Shown: piece after piece, positions 43,586-51,682 of the stretch
How positions within the stretch are numbered: position 1 is the first letter of the stretch
Layout of the letters: the number at the start of each line of letters is the position of its first letter
NCBI GenBank assembly: GCA_003513495.1
Contig: DOPM01000029.1
Location: 197,518 to 261,517 of the forward strand
Direction of reading: 5' to 3'
Source: Desulfosporosinus sp.
Lineage (GTDB): Bacteria; Bacillota; Desulfitobacteriia; Desulfitobacteriales; Desulfitobacteriaceae
DNA: 64,000 nt
Notes under the pieces: generated by a model
Seen by the model: the letters and a program-made list of their open reading frames with translations, nothing else
The model's database searches: none
What the model was told of the DNA's origin: nothing
Translations under genes and position numbers: made by a program

Positions 43586-44842
43586 ATGACTATGCACATC
43601 GCTTGGCGGCTAACAAGCAGTCTAATACATGGGTCGACAATGTCCGCAAGATGGGCTAATGCCTTCGTGGGCGCTGGACGAGTTTTCTTAATAATAGCTA
43701 CCCTAACCCTTGTCACTGGGTGTTCATCAGCTCCTCAGACAGGAGAACCGGGTGGACCAGCACCTGCAGTCGTCGACGTCTGGCATTCCTTACAAGGAGC
43801 AGAGGAGGATGCTTTAGAGATACAGGCACAGATGATTGCCGAGAAACATCCAGAGGTGATTGTCAAGCTCAATTATGTACCTGAAAAAACCTTTGCAAGT
43901 TTTTCCTACCAATCTGAAGCGGGAGGGGAAGGGCCGGAGATTTTCATTGCTTCAAGGGAGATTATCCATCAGCTCTATGGGCAAGGGGCATTGGCGCCTG
44001 TAGTATATAAGGATCAGGAGGCATTTCCTGCAGCATTGGCAGCCTTTCGATTTGGAGAGATCAGTTATGCTCTCCCTTGGTTGACCGATATTCCTTTGCT
44101 TTATTTCAGAACAGATATAGCTGAGGCTCCTCTCGATTTAGCAGGCCTGTTTACAGCAAAAGGGGTTTCCATCGTCTCTCCTGATACTGCCACACTCTCA
44201 GCATGGTGGAATGGGCAGGGTGGGCGAATTATAAATACTGGAAAGGTAAGTTTTAATGATCCGAATAATGTTGTATTCCTTCAACAACTCCTGACTTGGC
44301 GGAATGCACAAGCAATTCGTATTGACCCTGCAGCAATAACCTCCTTCGCTAAAGGGGAAACACCCTATGTCATAACGGGAGCTAGCGCAGCTAAACACCT
44401 AACTCAACAGAACGTTCCTTGGGGAAGCATGCCTCTTTCCGACTTGTTGGGAGGACAAGGACAATCCTTGATTGGCAGGACCTTAGGGATTGCTAATTCA
44501 GCGATTAAAACCACTCCGGATATGAGGGACGCAATTCAAACGGTTGAGAAGGCCCTGCTTACTCCAGAAGTTGAGGGAGCATTACTGGAGGCTGGTCGTC
44601 TTCTTCCGGCTAATATGAGTTACTATGGGCGTCCAGAGGCTCAGAAAGGAGTCTTTCCTCAGGCAAAAACTGCCCTTTCTAAGGCGTGGATTTTAGAAGG
44701 GAATGCCCAAGAGTGGAAGCTCATTTCGATACAAGATTCTGCGTGGAATAACGTACTAGCCGAGAACACCACCCCCGAGGACGCACTAAACAATGCTCAA
44801 GTTCAAGCTGAAAAAGCCATATTGGTCAAGGGTCAGCCATAA
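43586..44842 (+). CDS. Extracellular solute-binding family lipoprotein, orphan
   Basis: About 418 residues from ATG 43586 with GGAG upstream; ATG 43571 abuts the radical SAM stop, and ATG 43640 gives the best signal peptide length but has no ribosome site. Lipobox VTGC is clear. The mature protein resembles ABC sugar/iron binding family 1 (VDVWHSLQGAEEDALEIQAQ). No permease or ATPase gene is adjacent, so it is an orphan in this window. Its ligand is unknown. Confidence 0.8.
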   Translation: MTMHIAWRLTSSLIHGSTMSARWANAFVGAGRVFLIIATLTLVTGCSSAPQTGEPGGPAPAVVDVWHSLQGAEEDALEIQAQMIAEKHPEVIVKLNYVPEKTFASFSYQSEAGGEGPEIFIASREIIHQLYGQGALAPVVYKDQEAFPAALAAFRFGEISYALPWLTDIPLLYFRTDIAEAPLDLAGLFTAKGVSIVSPDTATLSAWWNGQGGRIINTGKVSFNDPNNVVFLQQLLTWRNAQAIRIDPAAITSFAKGETPYVITGASAAKHLTQQNVPWGSMPLSDLLGGQGQSLIGRTLGIANSAIKTTPDMRDAIQTVEKALLTPEVEGALLEAGRLLPANMSYYGRPEAQKGVFPQAKTALSKAWILEGNAQEWKLISIQDSAWNNVLAENTTPEDALNNAQVQAEKAILVKGQP

Positions 44843-44864
44843 TATAATAAGAGGAGGTGAAAGA

Positions 44865-45758
44865 ATGAATAAACAAGGATTAGAGCTCATTGTTATTACA
44901 GGCTTATCGGGGGCAGGAAGAACCCAGGCCATGCAAAGTCTGGAAGATCAAGGGTTTTTCTGTGTCGATAATTTACCGCCTACCTTTTTAGTTAAATTTG
45001 CTGAACTCTGTGCCCAATCTAGGGGGAAGGTCTCTAAAGCGGCTATTGTTTGTGATTTGCGCGGCGGAGAATTTTTTTCCTCCTTAAGTGAAGCTTTAAG
45101 CAATTTGGAGACAGAAGGGTTTCGGCTGGAAGTGCTCTTTCTCGATGCTTCGGATGAAACCTTAATACGTCGTTATAAGGAATCTCGGCGCAGACATCCC
45201 CTTTCACCCCATGGACGAGTCTTAGACGGAATTCAGGCCGAACGCCAGCAGTTGGCGGAGCTAAGATCTCGAGCGGACAGTATTATAGATACCTCTAACC
45301 TTAGTTCCCAACAACTTCGCAGCCAAGTAGCGGGGCTTTTTTGCAAAGCTCAGGGATTGGGCCAAATGGCAGTCTCCGTAATATCGTTCGGCTTTAAATA
45401 TGGAATTCCTATGGATGCCGATTTGATTATGGATGTGAGATTTCTTCCCAATCCATTTTACGTAGAAGCATTACGTCCTCTTACAGGAGAGCATGACTTA
45501 GTTCGTGACTATGTCTTTGGAAACCAAATGGCCCAAGATTTTATGGAAAAATATTTGGATTTACTAGAATACATTCTTCCTAATTATATTAAAGAAGGTA
45601 AAACTCACTTAGTCATTGGGATCGGTTGTACAGGCGGACAACATCGTTCTGTTGCCATTGCAGAAAGAGTCGGAAGTTTTTTAAAGGAACGTGATTATGC
45701 CATTAGTGTTAAACACCGGGACGCCTCAAAAAACCAAAACCGTGGATTAGCGCGATGA
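44865..45758 (+). CDS. rapZ: RapZ/YvcJ-family nucleotide-binding protein
   Basis: About 297 residues from ATG 44865 behind AGGAGG; the upstream extension to 44793 overlaps the lipoprotein gene and is not family-like. Residues 13-20 are GLSGAGRT, a Walker A with Arg in place of the usual Lys. The C-terminal half contains VIGIGCTGGQHRSVAIAERV, the conserved domain that binds GlcN6P in E. coli RapZ. In E. coli RapZ guides RNase E to GlmZ; in Firmicutes YvcJ affects competence. The next gene overlaps by 4 bases. Confidence 0.94.
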   Translation: MNKQGLELIVITGLSGAGRTQAMQSLEDQGFFCVDNLPPTFLVKFAELCAQSRGKVSKAAIVCDLRGGEFFSSLSEALSNLETEGFRLEVLFLDASDETLIRRYKESRRRHPLSPHGRVLDGIQAERQQLAELRSRADSIIDTSNLSSQQLRSQVAGLFCKAQGLGQMAVSVISFGFKYGIPMDADLIMDVRFLPNPFYVEALRPLTGEHDLVRDYVFGNQMAQDFMEKYLDLLEYILPNYIKEGKTHLVIGIGCTGGQHRSVAIAERVGSFLKERDYAISVKHRDASKNQNRGLAR

Positions 45759-47128
45759 ATCCCAAAAAGTACGAAGTGATTTTTAGATATTTAAAATGGC
45801 TTTATCCGGATATAAAAGTAAAACGATGGTTTTTGCTCGCAGTTTTAGGAATCTTTCTCTTCGCAACGGGTTTTTCCGTCATGAACGATGGAGTAGCAAT
45901 CGGTTACGCGGAGTTAAAGTTTCGTGAGGTTATTTACAGATTGACGGGCAGTACCCGGCATATAACCGTTCCAGCAGGTGCAATCATTAGTGCCTTAGGG
46001 GTTTTTGCAATTATCATCGGTTTTAAACGTATGCTTTACTCAATTATATCTTCAGTGCTCCCCGAAAACGAAGTGAGAATTGTGGATAGGATTTATTCCA
46101 GGCATCACTTACGGAGAGGGCCGAAGATTGTAGTGGTTGGCGGTGGGACCGGGCTTTCTGCGCTTCTCCGGGGTCTTAAGCAATACACCTGTAATCTAAC
46201 GGCTATAGTTACAGTTTCCGATGATGGGGGAAGTTCGGGAAAATTACGAAGTGAGTTAGGCATACAACCACCAGGAGATGTGCGCAATTGTCTAGTCGCT
46301 TTGGCTGAGACAGATGAAATCATGGACACTCTCTTCTCTTATCGCTTTGAAGGCGGAGCCCTCGAGGGGCATAGTTTGGGAAATTTGTTTTTGGCAGGCT
46401 TAACCGATACCTTTGGGGATTTTCAAAAAGGAATCGAACAAGTCAGCAAAGTTTTTGCTCTTCGTGGAAAGGTATTTCCTACTACCTTGGATCAGGTCGT
46501 TCTAATGGCGGATTTAGAGGATGGCACCCGTGTCGTTGGGGAGACCTCCATCCGGGCCAAGGAGGGTAAGATTGATCGAGTCTATCTGGATCCCAGTGAT
46601 TGTACTCCTTTACCAGGCGCTATACAGGCAATTGAAGAGGCAGACCTTATCGTTCTAGGACCGGGAAGCCTCTACACCAGTGTTTTGCCTAATCTATTGG
46701 TTACAGGGCTCAGGGAAAAAATTCGAGAAGTAACCGCCCCTGTCGTCTATGTATGTAATGTAATGACAGAAAAAGGAGAAACGGACGGCTATAAAGTATC
46801 TGATCATCTCCAAGCGATTCTGGACCACTGCGGTACAGGTTTTGTAGATGCAGTACTTGCTTCCCGTGGAGAAATCACAGAGACGCTTTTGAAACGCTAT
46901 AGCCAAGAAGAAGCTGTTCCAGTTATTGCGGATCCTAAAGTGGTCCAGCATTTAGGTGCAAAATACTATGAAGCAAATTTAGTTCAAGAGAGGAACGTTG
47001 TACGCCACGATTCGGATCGATTGGCCAAAGAACTAATTCGGTTGCTCTTTCGTTTAAAACCTATAGGGGAGCGGATTGCACTAGTTGATGCTTATTTGCT
47101 CACTCGTAAGCTCCGTCAGGATTTATAG
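45755..47128 (+). CDS. yvcK: YvcK/CofD-like gluconeogenesis factor
   Basis: A 457-residue protein overlapping the rapZ stop. Two N-terminal hydrophobic segments (about residues 25-45 and 70-90) precede the conserved core with GGGTGLSALLRGLKQY and SDDGGSSGKLRSELG. YvcK binds UDP-sugars, affects cell shape and carbon source use. The membrane part is longer than in B. subtilis, where it is soluble, but clostridial relatives can have this extension. Confidence 0.94.
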   Translation: MNPKKYEVIFRYLKWLYPDIKVKRWFLLAVLGIFLFATGFSVMNDGVAIGYAELKFREVIYRLTGSTRHITVPAGAIISALGVFAIIIGFKRMLYSIISSVLPENEVRIVDRIYSRHHLRRGPKIVVVGGGTGLSALLRGLKQYTCNLTAIVTVSDDGGSSGKLRSELGIQPPGDVRNCLVALAETDEIMDTLFSYRFEGGALEGHSLGNLFLAGLTDTFGDFQKGIEQVSKVFALRGKVFPTTLDQVVLMADLEDGTRVVGETSIRAKEGKIDRVYLDPSDCTPLPGAIQAIEEADLIVLGPGSLYTSVLPNLLVTGLREKIREVTAPVVYVCNVMTEKGETDGYKVSDHLQAILDHCGTGFVDAVLASRGEITETLLKRYSQEEAVPVIADPKVVQHLGAKYYEANLVQERNVVRHDSDRLAKELIRLLFRLKPIGERIALVDAYLLTRKLRQDL

Positions 47129-47184
47129 TATTGTTAGAAAGTGCACCGTCACTCCATGAACTTTGTAGGAATGACTAAGGATCC

Positions 47185-47211
47185 AGATCCTTTGCTATCG
47201 CTCAGGATGAC
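47185..47211. repeat. TGTCATCCTGAG palindrome, single right arm
   Basis: Matches AGATCCTTCGTTATCGCTCA in the 19795 arm with one or two changes. The left partner is degenerate. Confidence 0.6.
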
Positions 47212-47248
47212 GACTTAGGTTAATCTGCTTTACTGCTTGCTTGCGTAT

Positions 47249-47295
47249 TCGAACTACGAGTCTCGAATCTCGAACTACGAACCACGAACCACGAA
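47249..47295. repeat. Simple CGAACTACGA/CGAACCACGA repeat
   Basis: Short, slightly diverged CGAA-containing units repeat in tandem directly before whiA. No gene is coded there. It looks like a minisatellite. Confidence 0.65.
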
Positions 47296-47310
47296 AAGGG
47301 GGCCGGAGAA

Positions 47311-48252
47311 TTGTCCTTCAGTGCTGTTACAAAGGAAGAGCTTGCCCGCTTAAGTGGGCAGAAATCTTGTTGTGATTTAGCGGAATTGGCAGCTTTAGTC
47401 CGCATGGATGGAACCCTTCAAATCAGTGCAAATCAACAGTATACCTTGAATGTGACCACGGAAAGTGCACCAGTGGCACGAAAAATATATCGCTTAGCTA
47501 AGGATGTGTTAAAGCGTCAGGTAGATATTGTGGTTCGACGCAAGCTAAGACTGCGTAAAAACAACTCCTATTTGGTTAGAATTCATCCCCGGGGAATAGA
47601 AGATTTACAGAATGTTGGATTGCTTGATAATAAGGGCCAAATTTATCTAGGGATTGCTCCAAATCTTATTAAAAAGCGCTGCGATCAAAAGGCTTATTTG
47701 AGAGGAGCTTTTCTAGCAGGGGGCTCGATTAACAATCCTGAAGGCACTTATCATCTTGAAATTGTTAGTAATGATGAGCAGCATGCCAAAGCATTATGTC
47801 AACTGATCAATCGTTTTAAACTTGGGGCCAAAGTGAGTATGCGAAAGAATTGGTATGTAGTATATCTCAAAGAGAGTGAACACATTGTAGATTTCCTTGG
47901 CTTCATCGGGGCACATCATGCTCTATTAGAATTTGAAAATGTACGTGTTTTAAAAGATGTACGAAATCAAGTGAATCGCCTAGTTAATTGCGAGACTGCT
48001 AATCTGGATAAAATTGTTGATGCTGCTGTACGTCAGTTAGAGAACATCCAAATAATTGCGGATACTATTGGGCTTCAATCTCTGCCGCCAACACTCCGTG
48101 AAATAGCTGAACTGAGGTTAGAGTATTCCGAAGCTAGTTTAAAGGAACTTGGAGAAATGCTAAGACCTAAAGTCGGCAAGTCGGGTGTCAATCACCGAAT
48201 GAGAAAAATTGATGAGATGGCTGAGCGAATCAGAAACCAAAAGGCAACCTAA
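47311..48252 (+). CDS. whiA: WhiA-family DNA-binding regulator
   Basis: A 313-residue protein from TTG 47311. The start is preceded by GGCCGGAGAA. The N-terminal LAGLIDADG-like fold begins SFSAVTKEELARLSGQKSCC, and a C-terminal HTH follows (EASLKELGEMLRPKVGKSGV). WhiA is a conserved sporulation or cell-division associated DNA-binding protein of Gram-positive bacteria. It completes the rapZ-yvcK-whiA cluster, but a 180-base repeat-filled gap separates it from yvcK. Confidence 0.95.
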   Translation: MSFSAVTKEELARLSGQKSCCDLAELAALVRMDGTLQISANQQYTLNVTTESAPVARKIYRLAKDVLKRQVDIVVRRKLRLRKNNSYLVRIHPRGIEDLQNVGLLDNKGQIYLGIAPNLIKKRCDQKAYLRGAFLAGGSINNPEGTYHLEIVSNDEQHAKALCQLINRFKLGAKVSMRKNWYVVYLKESEHIVDFLGFIGAHHALLEFENVRVLKDVRNQVNRLVNCETANLDKIVDAAVRQLENIQIIADTIGLQSLPPTLREIAELRLEYSEASLKELGEMLRPKVGKSGVNHRMRKIDEMAERIRNQKAT

Positions 48253-48361
48253 AGTAACTCCCTTCAATGCATCTGACGATTGGATAAAACGAGGCAGGGA
48301 GTTTGGATTTGATAAAAAGCCCAGGAAGGATCGTATGAAATTGAAGATATAGGGGGGGAGT

Positions 48362-49765
48362 ATGGTGCGGTTAGGTTACGGTCTGAGTCTCGAACAAACC
48401 CAAAAACTCATTATGACCCCAGAATTACGCCAAGCAATTACGATTTTACAGTTGTCCGCACTTGACCTTTCCACGTATGTCGAGGAACAGCTTCTAGAGA
48501 ATCCTCTGTTGGAAAATCTAGAAGAAAGTACGGATATTAAAGGGGAGGCAGAGACCCCTGCAGTTGAGGAGGGCCCTCCTGAGGACAAATGGGAAGTGGA
48601 CTGGCAGGATTATTTCCATGATCAGGATGATAACAGGGTTCGTCAAGAAAGAGTGGTTATGGAAGATAAACAGCGATTTGATCCTTTCATTACAGCAGCA
48701 CCAACGCTCCTGGAGCATTTAGTCGAACAACTTCATGTTCAAAAACTTACTGCTTCTTTAGAAATAGCTGAGTATATCGTCGGGAATTTGAATGATAAGG
48801 GATATTTGACATTATCGTTAGAAGATATTGCTCGGGAAATGAATGTCCCCCTTGCAAAGGTGGAGGAAGCGCTGGCTGCCGTTCAGAAATTAGACCCATT
48901 AGGTGTAGGGGCTCGGAATTTAGAGGAATGCTTATCCTTGCAATTACCACTCTTATCAAACTATCCTCCTGAATTACCTGTGTTTTTAAAACATCTTGAA
49001 GACTTAGCGGCAGGACGCTTGCAACGAATCGCCCAAGCCCTGAAAATCTCCTTAAGTCGGGTTCAGGAGCTGGCAGACTTAGTACGAAAGCTTGACCCTA
49101 AACCCGGCCTTCGCTTTTCTGGTCCCGGGGAAGTGCGTTATATAGTTCCAGATGTAGTAATTGAAGAAATCGAAGGGGAATTTATTATCCTCGTTAATGA
49201 TATTACGGTCCCTCGCCTAGGGGTTAATAAGGCATACCGTGACGCTCTGAATCAGGATGAGGGAACAGACACTCGCAAATTTGTTGAACAGAAGCTCAAT
49301 GCTGCTGCCTGGCTTATTCGCAGCATTGAGCAACGACGCCTGACTCTATATAAAGTCGCTAATGCTATTGTAAAGTGGCAAACAGAATTTCTTCGCAATG
49401 GAATTCGATACCTGAGACCCCTCACCTTAAAAGATATCGCAGAGGAAATTGGAGTCCATGAGTCCACGGTCAGTCGTGCAACTGCCCATAAGTACGTCCA
49501 AACTCCGCGAGGGATTTTTGAGTTTAAATTTTTCTTTGCCAATAGTATGGGCCGCGGAAATCAAAATGACTCAGGCGTTACCACGGATGTCATTAAACTA
49601 GTCCTACGCGACCTAATTGCTTCAGAGAATCCCAAAAGCCCTTATTCTGATCAAAAATTAGCGGATCTACTAAAGGCAAGGGATATGGAGATTTCCAGGC
49701 GGACAGTGGCTAAGTATCGTGATGAGTTAGGTATTGCGTCTACGTCTGTTAGGAAGAGGTATTAG
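48362..49765 (+). CDS. rpoN: RNA polymerase sigma-54 factor
   Basis: A 467-residue protein from ATG 48362 behind AGGGGGGGAG. The N-terminal Gln-rich activator domain (EQTQKLIMTPELRQAITILQ) and acidic region lead to the core-binding domain. The DNA-binding HTH includes ESTVSRATAHKY. The RpoN box SRRTVAKYRDELGIASTSVR is at the C-terminus. Sigma-54 needs AAA+ activators and reads -24/-12 promoters. rpoN follows whiA in the same direction, 109 bases away. Confidence 0.97.
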   Translation: MVRLGYGLSLEQTQKLIMTPELRQAITILQLSALDLSTYVEEQLLENPLLENLEESTDIKGEAETPAVEEGPPEDKWEVDWQDYFHDQDDNRVRQERVVMEDKQRFDPFITAAPTLLEHLVEQLHVQKLTASLEIAEYIVGNLNDKGYLTLSLEDIAREMNVPLAKVEEALAAVQKLDPLGVGARNLEECLSLQLPLLSNYPPELPVFLKHLEDLAAGRLQRIAQALKISLSRVQELADLVRKLDPKPGLRFSGPGEVRYIVPDVVIEEIEGEFIILVNDITVPRLGVNKAYRDALNQDEGTDTRKFVEQKLNAAAWLIRSIEQRRLTLYKVANAIVKWQTEFLRNGIRYLRPLTLKDIAEEIGVHESTVSRATAHKYVQTPRGIFEFKFFFANSMGRGNQNDSGVTTDVIKLVLRDLIASENPKSPYSDQKLADLLKARDMEISRRTVAKYRDELGIASTSVRKRY

Positions 49766-49818
49766 ATCATCTCGCTTGGGCCAAGTTTGGCGAGCCACTC
49801 TCGTAGAGGCTTCGCTCC

Positions 49819-49860
49819 GTGTTTCGCGACTTCTCTGAAGTCGCGGGGAGGCTGTGAAAC
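49819..49860. repeat. GTTTCGCGACTTC...GAAGTCGCG hairpin
   Basis: A 9-bp CGCGACTTC/GAAGTCGCG stem with a TCT loop, with outer GTTTC/GAAAC bases. Function unknown. Confidence 0.55.
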
Positions 49861-49910
49861 GGATCGGTGACAACGATTTGGGTGGCAAGGCGGTGTGCTT
49901 GCTTAGACAA

Positions 49911-49962
49911 AAAGAGGAGCCACTGGAAGGATTTGTTCTTCCAGTGGCTCTGTTGTTTTTTA
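49911..49962. terminator. Bidirectional terminator between rpoN and the CWB2 gene
   Basis: A perfect 13-bp GAGCCACTGGAAG/CTTCCAGTGGCTC stem. It has T-runs on the plus strand and a CTCTTTTT run on the minus strand, so it can end both convergent transcripts. Confidence 0.88.
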
Positions 49963-50005
49963 CGTTCAATTCTCATAGTCCTAATCAGAGTATTGATCGG
50001 AACGA

Positions 50006-51427
50006 TTAGACCTTATTAAAAAATGCAAAATAGACCTGCCCATCCTTATATGCAAGGGTAATCATTACCGAAGCAACTAACTGATTGGTATCCCCTGTCC
50101 AGTCACCATACTCCCAAACATTATCGAGGAGTTTAGAAGTCTTATCTCGATAGAATATAGTACTAAATTGAGTATTGTCTGATTGCAGGAGAAGATCTGT
50201 CCCCATGTTCGTGGCAAGGACTTCACCGTTGGAATCAACTAGTGTTACAGCAATAGCTGCTAAATCCGATGCATTTTTTCCATCGATAAGTTTAAAATCA
50301 ACACTTTCCCCTTCTAGTGGCGTGGGGTACATTGAGGAAAAATGGGTCAGGGTCACATGATCGTATCCCTCCATGAAAAGTTCTACTAGTATATCGAATA
50401 TATCAGTAAGGACTTTCTCTGGAATCGCTGCTGTTCCACCAAATGCTATGACCTCGGAATAAGGCAATATCGATTGTTTCGTCAACTCTCTAGTTACTTG
50501 AGGTAATTCCTGTCCCGTAAGGATAATGGGAGATTGTGTTTGAGCAGCGAATGGAACTCCAGCCAGCGCGTCAACAAAGGTTTCGCCATTGGCATAGTAA
50601 ATATGCTCATAATTAAGTGTCTGAGAAAACCCCTTAAGCACTTCTACATTTGTATCATATTTGGTAAGACCAGCATAACGATGCACCGTACCAGGAAGCT
50701 CCAATTCAATAGTTTCTCCAACAACAGCGGTTCCTCCGATGATATACGTGTCAGTAATTCCCTGGATTGAACTTAGGAAATTTACCACTGATTCCGGTAG
50801 TTTGCCCTTCGTTGTCGCTAAAATCGGCATGCCTTGTGCACCAGCGATGGCGCCTACAGACAAGGCATCCGCTGGAGTGGACCAACCAGAAGCAATAACC
50901 ACCTTTGAAAGATCTGCTCCTAATTCGGCCATTTCCTTGGCAATGTTTACGGAGGTCTCATACTGATCCCAGCCGCCTAAAGGAACAACCTTCTCCACAC
51001 TAGGCATTGCTTCTATGACTTTCAAGACTTCTGGCTTAATTACGGCGCTGCCACTCGTGACATAAACAGTATGAGGCTCAAGGCGTTCAATTTCCGCCTT
51101 AGTTAAGGAGTTCAGGGTTGTACTTCCATCCGTTAATAAAATCGGGGCGTTTAATTGAGCTGCTAAGGGGCCAGCAGCTAGGGCATCAACTAAGTTCCTA
51201 TTCATTCCTGCAGATAGTACCACAGCCTCTGAATTGATTGTCCATCCTTGGCGTGCGATAAGGGCAGCTGTTTCATATTTGTCATATCCTCCGAGACGAT
51301 CAAACGGTTGAGTATCCGTCCCCATAACACTCATTTGGCCCATTGCAGTCAAGGGATTAATCAAGCCCATTAATATAAATGAGGTACCTAAAAACACAGA
51401 AAGCGCTTTGGTTAGCCTTTTTTTCAC
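50006..51427 (-). CDS. Secreted CWB2-repeat cell-surface protein
   Basis: A 473-residue protein with an N-terminal signal peptide. At least three cell-wall-binding repeats of type 2 are visible (RLGGYDKYETAALIARQGW, then GGWDQYETSVNIAKEM, then YAGLTKYDTNVEVLK). CWB2 repeats anchor surface-layer-type proteins to the wall polymer in Clostridia. The C-terminal 110 or so residues form a separate unrecognised domain. Transcribed opposite to the neighbouring rpoN, with a shared terminator. Confidence 0.92.
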   Translation of the reverse strand: MKKRLTKALSVFLGTSFILMGLINPLTAMGQMSVMGTDTQPFDRLGGYDKYETAALIARQGWTINSEAVVLSAGMNRNLVDALAAGPLAAQLNAPILLTDGSTTLNSLTKAEIERLEPHTVYVTSGSAVIKPEVLKVIEAMPSVEKVVPLGGWDQYETSVNIAKEMAELGADLSKVVIASGWSTPADALSVGAIAGAQGMPILATTKGKLPESVVNFLSSIQGITDTYIIGGTAVVGETIELELPGTVHRYAGLTKYDTNVEVLKGFSQTLNYEHIYYANGETFVDALAGVPFAAQTQSPIILTGQELPQVTRELTKQSILPYSEVIAFGGTAAIPEKVLTDIFDILVELFMEGYDHVTLTHFSSMYPTPLEGESVDFKLIDGKNASDLAAIAVTLVDSNGEVLATNMGTDLLLQSDNTQFSTIFYRDKTSKLLDNVWEYGDWTGDTNQLVASVMITLAYKDGQVYFAFFNKV

Positions 51428-51682
51428 TACATTAACTCCTTTATATTGTTTTTTTAATAACTTGTACGGACTTTAGTTTAACAGTGTTGAGTGTTAGAAT
51501 CATTAGTAAATTAATGGGAGAAACCTTTTGTTTTTCCAAAAGAATAATCTCAAAGGCGGGGATCGATTCAAAGGAATAGTGCGGTAATCCGCAGAATATC
51601 AAATAGTACAAGTTTCCGGGTTTTCGTCCGACGTTTAAAAGCTGCTAGAGTGTGACGGAATGGAAAGATAAGGGGGAGAAGA

